This document shows positions 1 through 10,600 of a DNA stretch of 64,000 nucleotides, in pieces (the stretch's first letter is position 1; the number at the start of each line of letters is the position of its first letter). Position numbers and translations under genes: made by a program. The stretch is from Loripinus fragilis. Taxonomy: Eukaryota; Mollusca; Bivalvia; Lucinida; Lucinidae. A model generated the notes under the pieces. It was not told the origin of the DNA. It was given only the letters and a program-made list of their open reading frames with translations, and made no database searches. The stretch covers positions 34,204,620 to 34,268,619 of the forward strand of contig OZ026520.1 in the NCBI GenBank assembly GCA_964019695.1. The letters are read 5' to 3'.

Positions 1-307
1 TCAGAATTGAAACTGTTTGGCTGATGTGGTTACTAAGTGACCGTCTACAGAAATAGCTAAAACGAATTTTATCCGTCAAACACATGGCCGCCAGGGGGCA
101 TGGCCAGTATCCTTTATGTATGTTAGAAACTTTAAACATCTTCACCTCTGCAACATGTGGTCAGAATTGAAAATGATTTGGCAGAAATGGTTACTAGCTA
201 GGTGTCTCTCTACAAAAAATAGTTAAAAAACAAACATGACCGCCAGGAGGCGTGACTAATTGCCAATACAAAGACTTTAAAAATCTTCTCTGAAACCGGT
301 GGCAGAA
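1..307. repeat. Tandem repeat, ~150-bp unit (left part of split array)
   Basis: Units begin with a TCAGAATTGAAA-like motif near 1, 161 and 303, followed by conserved blocks for AATAGCTAAAA, ACATGGCCGCCAGG and ACTTTAAACATCT. The same units resume at 1458, so this array has been interrupted. No coding potential is seen. Confidence 0.85.
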
Positions 308-1457
308 TCTTTAAACAAGAGGGCCCTGGATCGCTCACCTGAGTCCTGGCACATATGATGTTTCTGCCTGTGACTAAAGAGATATCATTAAAAGATATTT
401 CTATTTTTTGCTCTGGTGGCCATGTTGTTCGGCTGATTAAAACATTCTGATTAAATTAATTAGAAGGCATCATGCGGAACATTTCTGTAATACAATATTG
501 AATTTGGAAGAGTGGTTCAAGAGGAAATGCTGTTTAAAGACATTGCTTATCTAGAGGTATAGTATGGCCCCTTTCTTCAGTAGAGTGGAACCATTTGTGA
601 AATTTCGGAAGAATGCATCATGAGGAATAATTCTATGTAATTATTTTTAATGCAGGAGGAAATGCGGTTAAAAGATATTTATTATCTAGAGCTCTGGCAG
701 TCTATTTGTTCAGTGGAGCCTAACCATTTGTGTAATTTGAGTAGAGGGTATGATGAGAACAATTTTGTGAAATTATTTTGAATTTAGACCAGTGGTTAAG
801 GCATATATAAAGATATTTCTTATCCAGAGCTCTGGCAGCCCTTTTGTTCAGCGGAGCACAACCATTTTGCAATTGTTGTAGAGGGTGTCATGAGGAACAA
901 TTCAGTGAAATTATTTTGAACTTGGGCCAGTCGTTCAGGAGGAAATGCAGTTTAAAAATATGTGTTATTTAGAGCACTGGCAGCCATTTTGTTAAGTGGA
1001 GCAAAGCCATTTGTTTTATTGTAAAAGAGGTTACTATGAGGAACAATTCTGTGAAATTATTTGAATTTAGACAATTGGTTAAGGAGAAAATGTAGTTTAA
1101 AGATATTTCTTATCTAGAGCTCTGGCAGCCCTTTTATTCAGTGGAGCAAAACCATTTGTGCAATTTTGGTAGAGATTGTTATGAGGAACAATTCTGTGAA
1201 ATTATTTTGAACTTGGGCCAGTGGTTCAGGAGGAGATGTCGTTTAAAGACTCCTTATCTGGAGCTCTAGCGACCCTCTTGTTCGGTGTAGCAGAACCATT
1301 TGTGCAATTTTGAACGAGGTTATCCTGGTGATCATTCAAGTGATGTTATATGAAATTTAGACTTGTGGTTTAGGAGGAGATGTTTAAAGAAAAGGTTTAT
1401 GGACGCACGAAGGACCGATCACAATAGCTCACCTTGAGCCTTCGGCTCAGGTGAGCT
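308..1457. repeat. Insertion holding a ~141-bp tandem array and ending in a CTCACCTGAG hairpin
   Basis: A core GAGCTCTGGCAGCCCTTTTG-like block recurs near 411, 551, 690, 828, 973, 1119 and 1262 (spacings 138-146 bp), each followed by TTCAGTGGAGCAAAACCATT-like and TATGAGGAACAATTCTGTG-like blocks. The left edge carries GATCGCTCACCTGAG. The right edge is a near-perfect hairpin at 1425-1458 (AGCTCACCTTGAGCC / GGCTCAGGTGAGCT). The segment separates two halves of another tandem array, so it looks like a mobile repeat with internal tandem units. The exact ends are uncertain. Confidence 0.8.
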
Positions 1458-2005
1458 AAAATGATTTGGTAGAAATGATCACAAGATGACTTTCTACAAA
1501 AATAGCTTAGACTAATTTGATCTGAAAAAAAACATGGCCACAAGGAGGCGTGGCCAGTTTCTTATGAACCTTTGAAAGAAAGTTTTTAACATCTCCTTTT
1601 AAACAAATGGTCAGAACTGCAAACGATTTAGCAGAAATGATAACTGGGTCACTTTCTACAAAATAGCTAAAACGAATTTGATCTGTCCAAAATATGGCTG
1701 CAAGGGGACCTGACCAGTTTTCCTAATGTACCTATGTAAGAGACTTTAAACATCTCCTCTGTAACCAGTGGTCAGAATTAAAACTAATTTGGCAGAAACA
1801 CTCTATATAAATAGCACGCAGAAAATTGATTCGTCATAAAACATGGCCACCAGAAGGCGTGGCTTATCGTTACTAAGCAAAATAAAATTACATCTCTGAA
1901 ACCACTCATCAGATTTCAAATAATTTGGCGGAAATGGCAACTGGGTGACATTTTACAGAAATAGCTAAAACAAATTCCATTCGTCAAAAACATGGTCAAT
2001 ATGCA
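1458..2005. repeat. Tandem repeat, ~150-bp unit (right part of split array)
   Basis: Continuation of the array at 1-307, with unit starts near 1611, 1772 and 1909. It fades into unique sequence around 2000. Nothing recognisable lies between 2006 and about 2377. Confidence 0.8.
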
Positions 2006-2377
2006 ATTTTTTTATCTGGCATTTCAAAATGCAAAATGGAATATAGTCCATTTCTTGTGTTGTTGTTTTTTTTTCAACACCAGTATACAAAATACAAACG
2101 CCGTAAATGACCTGTATCCTGTATCTTATTTGAAGTATCGTAGTAATTGACCAAGACCCGCATTTTGGATTGTGGCGTCTGACATTTTCAAACGTTTCCA
2201 GTGCCTGGTGATGTTAAAATTTTGTGATATCGTCATTAATAATTAAAAATTTCTTTTAATTATCAATAAGCTCGTAGCTCCTTACCAGAAACCGCTTTCA
2301 ATGACATTCGATATAGGTTTATCCAGTTAACAAGGGAACTGAGTGCCCAGTGTTGAGACTGATGTAAGTTTAGGAGG

Positions 2378-2560
2378 CTTCTAGAGAATATAAGAATCCA
2401 TCATGGGTGTGAGGTTGGGGTAGGAAAAAGCGTCCTGAGGATCACAGATTGGCATCACGAGGCTTGCCGAGTGATGACAAACGGTAGTCACGAGGGACGG
2501 ATTTTTCTATCCCACCCTCACACAAATAAAGGATTATTTTTCTTGCTCACCCCTAAATAC
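2378..2560. repeat. Foldback element (palindromic repeat), copy 1
   Basis: Imperfect inverted arms at roughly 2382-2440 and 2493-2545 surround a short centre containing GGCTTGCCGAGT. They resemble the foldback at 2695-2935 in layout and in the central motif. A 61-codon open frame starting at 2471 lies inside the palindrome and is not taken as a gene. Confidence 0.6.
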
Positions 2561-2694
2561 CTCATTTTATATTGGAAAAAAAATGACGAAGACTTCCATA
2601 AAATCCTCAATACGCTGAGAATACGACATGGTGACGCCATTTTAACAGAACAATGACGTCACAGATCGACGTGCGGCTAGAATGTTGCGGGCGA

Positions 2695-2935
2695 GCGGCT
2701 GTTCGTTTTTTATCATTCCCACAGGCTGGTAAGGGTATGTGAGATAAATAGAATCCATTATAGGTGTTCAGTGGGGACAGAAAAATCCCAACCCGAGGGC
2801 CCACCGTTCCAGTGGGAAACAAGGCTTGCCGAGTTTCCCACTGAACAGTGGACCAGACGGTTGGGATTTTTCTAGAACCACTGAACACCAATGATCCATT
2901 CTTTTTCTTATATACCAATTCTACATTTAGCGACC
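2695..2935. repeat. Foldback element (palindromic repeat), copy 2
   Basis: Inverted arms at about 2762-2793 and 2858-2889 (TGTTCAGTGG...AAATCCCAACC and its complement) flank a centre with GGCTTGCCGAGTTTCC. The 103-codon open frame on the minus strand here is a by-product of the palindrome. Confidence 0.7.
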
Positions 2936-3914
2936 GTACGGTACGTTACAGTATAACATGTGTTGGTGACGTCACTGAGGTCGATGTTGACAGTCAATGA
3001 CGCGCGCTGTACAAATCAACTAGAAACAACAAATAAAGAGTGCATTAAACAATGAACAAATTATTATTTCATCGAAATGGATTTACAAGAACAAGTTAAT
3101 CAGCCACAGTAACTGGAGTAAGTAATTTTGTTGAGGAAAATGTTTTTTCTTTTTTTACATGGTCAAAGCTCTCGTCCCGTCCCGGTGCATTCAGTCAATC
3201 ATTGTTCAGCACGTCAAAATATGTCAATCGTAATGTATGCAGCATGTTCAAAGCATTTAATAAATGTTTTTAGTAAAAATGCGGAGTTTTACTGATCTTT
3301 ACTTTATACCACGTTGAAGGCCGACTTAAATCGCTGAAATTTCGACATTGATTTTTTTTAACTGTCAACAATTCAACTTTAGTTTTTGAAGGAATACAGT
3401 CATGGGCCTAAAATGCTGCATGTGGGTTATCTTGAATTAGCAACCGGCGGCGTGTGGCTTATCTCGTATTAGTTACGCTTATCTCACAGGGGTAGCGATA
3501 TGGGACAGATTTTTCCGACAGCGAGCTAGCCTAGGGATCACTCGATCTTGTATGCGTTGGTATGTGAGAAAGAATTATCTAACATGGGTATAAACAAAGG
3601 AATTCCTGATATTGTGCGCGAGAAAGTCTATTATGTGTTAACTGTTAAGATCCCCAACAGACACAACTGATGAAGCCTTTAGAATAGATATACCAAATTA
3701 TTTTGAATGAGATACACGTATATTCCATCCTTCACTTTTCACTAATATTGGTTACAGATTAAAATTAGCATTTTAGAAGCAATAGCATTTTTGCAATGTC
3801 AACAGATTAGATACATAGACCTTGATAAAGCAAGACACTGCATTTGCTGATGCCTTAATTTTTTCTGCATAAATTTCACGGCCCAAACGATACAATTACA
3901 AAATATTTGGTTTT
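2936..3914. other. No recognised feature
   Basis: AT-rich sequence upstream of the main gene. I see no long open frame, repeat family member or convincing exon. It may contain the distal promoter or a non-coding first exon of the gene at 5.3 kb, but no specific element can be supported. Confidence 0.4.
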
Positions 3915-4313
3915 CTTGCACATGATGATGCATTGATAAGTTAGGGGTCTTGCATGCAAACCAAACATTTATGTGTCTTGTTCCACATCTGAACTAAGGA
4001 TGAGGTTGGTACAACGCTAAACCGGTTTAAGCCCTCCAGTAAAATATTTTACTGACCGTTCAAGGCTTTTTCTGTCTTGTTCCAAGGCGGTACTTCTTTT
4101 GTGGATCTTTTAAGGTTTTTTCTGTCTTGTGTTTGCTATGTCTTTGTACGCGTCTGTTTATATGTGCCTTGTGGTCACCTGCTGGGAAAGGGCTGACCTC
4201 TTGGCTCTCGTTTGTTGTGTCTTACTATGGTTTTGTTACTTTACCATTGGTATCCTGGGTCAGGTGTGGTACTTGATTGTATCGATTTCTGATCTTTGCA
4301 CCCTTACGAACTT
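3915..4313 (+). mobile_element. Retroelement 3' tail fragment (family T), copy 1
   Basis: This matches, on the opposite strand, the segment following the degenerate coding region at 49320-49960. Shared blocks are the CATGCAAACCAAA region, CCCTCCAGTAAAATATTTTA, TCTTTTGTGGATCTTTTA, TGTGCCTTGTGGTCAC and ATCCTGGGTCAGGTGTGGTA. It is therefore interpreted as the 3' untranslated tail of that retroelement. Other pieces are at 15364, 42533, 47312 and 48735. A 149-codon open frame starting at 4129 crosses this tail and the adjacent microsatellite and is not a gene. Confidence 0.75.
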
Positions 4314-4394
4314 GAAAATGTTTGACGATACCAACCTAGCCTTTTTTCTGATGTGGATCAAGGCGCATAGATGTTTGGTTCGCATGAAATACTC

Positions 4395-4577
<183 letters not shown>

Positions 4578-5200
4578 GTAAGTGAAATTAGAAAGAGTTA
4601 ATATTTATAGAATGTACTTCTAACAGCCAGGCACCCGTTGCTTTGACAACCAATCTGAATTGCAGAAAAGCCAATAAAATAGGTAAGGCAAACAGAAATG
4701 TGACATTGACTCTATCCGAGTTAACATGACATTACGCCACTCGCTGACATATGGAAGACATTGTTTGGTGCATACACAACAGTTTAACAAAATTGTGTAC
4801 ATTTCCTGACTTGTGACTATGACGAAGACACTACGCACAGGAGTTAAATGTGTAAATATGCAGGCTGTTGACACCATTAGCTTGAAAATGTTTTTTTATA
4901 GTGCACAGTTGATTTTTCTGTTGATCTAAAATTTAATTCCAAACATGGTCATATTAAACTTAGCAGATGACAATGTGAACCATTTTTCCTCGATATTAGA
5001 GATTGATACTTCACGACTCAGACGGAGCGTCAAGTCGTTTACCCGTAATAGGTAAAATGTTAATCTTTAAATTTAATTTCAACTGTTAGTTTCTGAATGT
5101 CGCGTGCCAACTTTGTGACATGCGCACTTCAACTGTGAAAACACGAGTGGAATCAAGTATTAAGTTACCTGGTAATGAATATTTTTTTCATTTTTTCAGG
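4578..5200. other. No recognised feature; immediate upstream region of the main gene
   Basis: AT-rich sequence ending in a good splice acceptor (polypyrimidine tract then TTTTTTCAG at 5191-5200). That acceptor implies a further upstream, probably non-coding, exon that I could not locate. Confidence 0.4.
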
Positions 5201-5281
5201 AGAAATTACTTTTCCGAGAGACTAATTAAATCATGTTCTAGGTCGTGATATCAACAAGGATAACAGCTAAAGGGGAAAATC
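5201..5281 (+). other. Probable 5' untranslated portion of the first coding exon
   Basis: Sequence between a strong 3' splice site (AG at 5199-5200) and the chosen ATG at 5282. A reading frame entering at 5201 meets a stop before 5282 in all three phases, including a TAA in the frame of the ATG at about 5261. The segment must therefore be untranslated if this acceptor is used. The ATG has A at -3. Confidence 0.6.
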
Positions 5282-5387
5282 ATGAGCTGGGAAGGGGACA
5301 ACAATGGGGACTCCGATCCTTTACCTGTTGACACTCTAGTGAAGGGTCTAAGAGACGTGCTTGATGACTTCAATGGTGTTTGTTCAG
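5282..5387 (+). CDS. Main gene, coding exon 1 (residues 1-35)
   Basis: Encodes an acidic, hydrophilic N-terminus beginning MSWEGDNNGD and reaching the first cysteine (C34). It is followed by donor CAG|GTAAAA and ends in phase 1, joining exon 2 as a Glu codon. There is no hydrophobic signal sequence. An in-frame TAA about 21 bases upstream of the ATG excludes a longer product from contiguous sequence. Confidence 0.75.
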
Positions 5388-7588
5388 GTAAAATCTACTT
5401 CTACTTATTTGTTTGTTTGGTCCCATCAACAATCTGACGGGTCTTCCTGGGTTGCACCAGTACTAACCTAGGATAAATGTGTCTTGCTCAAGGACCACAA
5501 CGCAGTGACGCCGGTGAGGCTCAAACCCGCGGCCCCTCGGTTTCGAGGCAAGCACTCTACCACTAAGCCACTGCGCTCCTACTTCTACTTATATTTGAGG
5601 CGCGGCATGTGATTTCCAACAATAAGCTAAGTGCGACCAGCCAAGGCTCAGACCAGCCTGCGAATACGCGCAGTCTGATCAGAGCCTTAGCTAGTCGCTT
5701 GAATCTTCTATGAGTGTTAAGCTACTGACCGAACATCATTTGGAGTCTCTAAGCTTTAAAGAACGCTGCACAGGCTCCTCTGAGTCTACACTTGTCAAAA
5801 TGCCACTTTTTTAGAAATCACATGTCGCGGTTCCCATTTTTTTTTAGCTTTAAACATAAATGCCAGCTCTTGAGATTGTGGTACTTATCGCATTTGAGCC
5901 ACGACATGATAGTTCCAACAATGTGACATTTTGACAAGTGTAGACTCAGACAAGTCTGTGCAGCCGTCTTTTAAAGGCATAGAAAATTGAGCAATAATAC
6001 TGGTACCACTCATTATGATTCTCTCCAGGGGTCATACTGGACAGATCAAAGGCTAATCTTTATGAGGTGATTATGACTTCCTTACAGGGGGCAATAAAGT
6101 GGTCCCATGAAGGGATTAGGTATTTTTTGATAAAATATTGATCTTTATCTTAGTGAAAGAAATTGTGTTTTATACAGGTAAGTCCCCTCTTGAGGCCCCT
6201 TTAAGTTTGTAAGATACTGAAACTGTCCCTTAACAGTAAAGTCATTAATGATTCCATATATCACAAAATATATGTCTTTAAGCTTAGAAACTCCAAATGA
6301 TGTTCAGCCAGTAGCTTAACGCTCATAGAATATTCCAGCGACTAGCAAAGGTTCTGATCAGCCTGTGCGTATGCGCAGGCTAATCTGAGACTTTGCTAGT
6401 CGCACATACCACATTGTTGGAAATCTCATGTCTCGGCTCATATGCGAGCATAAAATGCTTAAGCGAGCCTACACAAATGTACAGTCTCGCCAGAGCCATA
6501 CGAAGCAACGAGTTGATGAAGACTCGGTCAAACTTTGGGCCTATATATCCAGTATGTAGGTAGCTATCGAATGACTTTATGCATATACGACGTGCCAAAC
6601 TCTCATGAATTGGGCGATTTCATTCCTATATGAAACCTATGGGAGTTGAGAAAAACTGAAAAAAAAATCAAATAATGCAAAGATGTACCACCCGGTCTAC
6701 CCATTACATTATAAACAGGCCTCAACGCGAGCAAAACCGTATTCGAGGTGTTCGAATCGGTAAGGCTCAAATCAGCCTACTCAGCTACAAAGACGCACCG
6801 GAATATTGAAGTTAAGTATAAAGCAAGTTCAACTATTATCAATGTCGTCTGCTTTTGTATTTTGGAAACGGTATCAGCATGCAATAGCAGCCACTACAAG
6901 TATACAATGGATTAGATGGATATACCGCTGCCTGCTGAAGATAAAACAATTATATTAGCAAAAAAATATCTTACTAAATGACCTCTAATATTTTCATTGT
7001 AATACGTCGTGTGTATACATTGTTCATATTAGTTCTGAAATCAATAAATCCCTATAGCGTTCGTTACCTTAGCAACGATTTCCTCTACGATGAAATTACA
7101 GGTGATTCTAAACCGGAGACTCTCAGAACAGTAATTAACCTGTAATCTATAGAAGCATGCAATGTCATACACAGGAAAAGTATAGACTGAAATCAGTTTT
7201 TTTTTTTCATATACTTATCCAGATCTCGAAATGAGAATAGTAATTTTATTTCTCAACAAAAACACTCGCTGTGGGTACTCAAATGTACTGTCTTTATGAG
7301 ACGATTGTCTTAGTGCATAAAACATGTGTTTTAAAAAAAAGGCGTAGAAAATTATCATCAGTAAATCTTGTATATAGAAAACATTGCTTACAATAACCTA
7401 CAGGTATACTTAGTTTTTGTTGTGGGCTGTGGCCATGAAATTAGTCACAAAGGACTTTGTTTCATTCTCGGCATAAAGATTAGCCTGGTATGAAAAATTA
7501 AAGACATTACAATTCCAATAGCATGTAGAGTATAGATAAGGCTTACTGTACTAGCTTATGAGCACGGATCACGAAGAAGAATACTTCC

Positions 7589-7667
<79 letters not shown>

Positions 7668-10600
7668 GCATAGATCCAATATCTCTGAGTTTTATCATAC
7701 CATTAATATTGTCTCCTTGCCTGCTGGAATAAAAGAAAACATTTGAGCCTTGACATGAGATATGCAACGATGTGGTGTATGCGACCAGCGAAGCCTCCGA
7801 TCAGCCTTCGCATACGCGCAGTCTGATCAGAACCTTTGCTAGACACTTGTATATTCTATGAATGTTAAGCTACTGACTGATTGTTATTTGGAGTTTCTAA
7901 GCTTAAAAGTATAGCTGCACAGGCTCGTCTGAGTCTACACTTGTCAAAATGCCACATTGTTGGAAATCACATGTCGCTGCTCATTTACAGATGCTTTGTA
8001 ATTCTACATTTACCGACCAATGTGTTGTCTTTGCGTATGTGAACTGCAAGACCACGAACGAATGGCCAAAAGGACATTGCCTTGATGCCAGTAAATCAAT
8101 TATTATTTATTGTAAGAAATAGGTGTGCTTCTTATATCTTTCTGTGACATGGATAACAAAGAAAAGACTGATAAACAGTTATTTGGCGATGATTTATATT
8201 TGACCATTGATTACAAGATACATGTGCGTTTTGGACCATAAACCGAAAACTACATATGGCAATGATATATGAATTCATTGAAAACAACATGTACGTGTAA
8301 CTACGAGTAACCGAAAATGGATAGCAAAGGAACGACAGGTAAAACTATATAATAAACGATAAATTTTGTGACTATAAACAGATACATATAAGCAGATACT
8401 ATATAATTATACGATAATACCATAAACCGAAAATAGATAAGCAAGCACCGACAGATGAACCTATATTTGGCGATGGTTCAATATGTGTTTTAAAAAATAT
8501 ATATTTCCATACATTGTTATTGTTTTCAATAGCACCGCTTTTGAAATTAGTTTTTAGTATATCAGGTGCTCAAGTGTTTTATTTTCTTAAATATGTATTA
8601 CTGGTCTGACAACAACAATTCTTAAACATAGAAACGAATAATCAAACATAAAAACGAGATACCGAAATAAGGTTCATGGCGAACAAGTAGTAAGAATATA
8701 TGATTGTGCCATGCTTCTGACATTAAAATATTTAGTTTGCGGTCATTAGCTGCTATATTAAAGCAAATTAAATAGCAACCATCATAAATGAATATCTCGC
8801 TGCTTAGATTAATTTAAGATATTTGTTCCTTGCTATTTTTACGAGAAAGAATTTTTTTTAATTTTTATCAAGCAGACATCGCGAATCATTTGTTTTTATA
8901 GCGTTACCTATAACTACATTAATGTAACGTCGCCTAATTTTTGTATGGTGAACACGAAACACCAGTATTGCAAAATATTCAATGAAACGTGCATGACTTA
9001 AACTCTTTTTATTCGAAAATGCCTGAATATTTTTTTCTGAGGACTTTATGTGGGTTAATGAGTCGTTTAAACAATCTACATGTTCACTCCAAATGACTTC
9101 TGACCTCATTATAGTAAATTGACTGGACTAATTAGTCTTTAGGCATACCTATGCATTAAAAACATACAGTGAGCCACTTTAGTTACGCACCAATTTTTCA
9201 GGGCCCGCATTTTTGACAAAAATGCTGGAATCGAACATTCTCTATGATTATTTATTTATTGACATTTTATCTGTGTGATAACATCGAAAAAAAATTATTG
9301 GAATCACTCATGCGAATCATTCTGATACTCAAAGGCAATTTTGACAAATTTTGAAAAATGCACGTGCAAGCGGAACGTCTATAGTTTCTATTTTTGTTTT
9401 GTGCTTGGCATTATCCATGGTGATCGTTGTGACAGAAAAAAAACACCAAAAACAATTTATTTATTCAAGTAAAACCCCTTTTTTCGGTCGTTGAATTTAG
9501 TAACACCGTTACTTTTTGCAGAAATGCTCGTTTTAACGTCATAATGACGTCAGTTACAATACTCAAACTGGGTTTTCTTCGCAAACTATTTATATGAGTC
9601 ACTTGTTGACATAGAAGTATCAAAACACTAAAACATCTTATCATTGGCACGTCTTATAGCCTTGGTAGTAGTGACATCATCACTAACGTCAACACCATGA
9701 CGCCAATAAATCCATTAATTTTTTTACGAAAATAAACGGCGGATACATGGTTTTTAAAAATGAAATCATAAAACAAGTGTTTTGATAACTAGTTTACTCA
9801 GAATCATACGAAATTTTAACTCACTTAGAAAAAAGTACTAAAACCATCTTTTTTCAAACCTTGGTCAGCTGGGAACCAAATTAGTAAAACATTAAAAAAA
9901 ACTATGAAGTTAACAATCACATTCCAGTCTTAGATATTGCCAAGAATAAATCGGCTCTTATATCTAGCATAGCAGAAATTCGACCCTGAAAAAAGTGCAA
10001 TGTGATCTGAGTTTCAATTGAGATAATGCAATGTGAAATGGTGTTTTGAGGGTAGTACATTTAAAAATCCATTTTCTCCTTTGTTTCTGAACTGATCACA
10101 ATGAAATTTCAATGGCTAATGCAAATATAAATGAGCTTTACGTTGGTAGTCTCAGAATAAATATATCACATTTATTTTCCGAGTAATTTTACATTTTATA
10201 AGTGGTGCGTAACTAAAGTGGCTCACTGTATTTTATTCTGCAATTTTAAAGCCCCCCTCCCTTGAACATGCTCTTTTATTTGCAATCATCTAAGGTCATA
10301 TCCAGATCAATGGTTAGCCTCGATTATCAGGTGACGTCTCTGCTTCTGGGGCATGAACAAGGGTAATTGGATTTGAAGAGTTAACTTAAAATCTAAATGC
10401 AATATTTTATTGAGTTATTGAACAAATAAAGTAAGTATATATTATAAATCTATAAAAAAAAGTATTTCATTTTGTTATAAAGTTAACCTATATTTTCATA
10501 GTCATCCAAGAGATAAAACGCCTTTTGATTCAATCCAATTGAATCATTAAAACGTTTTGTTACTAATGCTTAACATGCTGAACGCAGACATGTCAGGCTC

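Noticed and set aside
7543..7767. Arg-Glu or Ser-Leu repeat proteins
   Set aside because: Both frames are the two strands of a (TC)n microsatellite.
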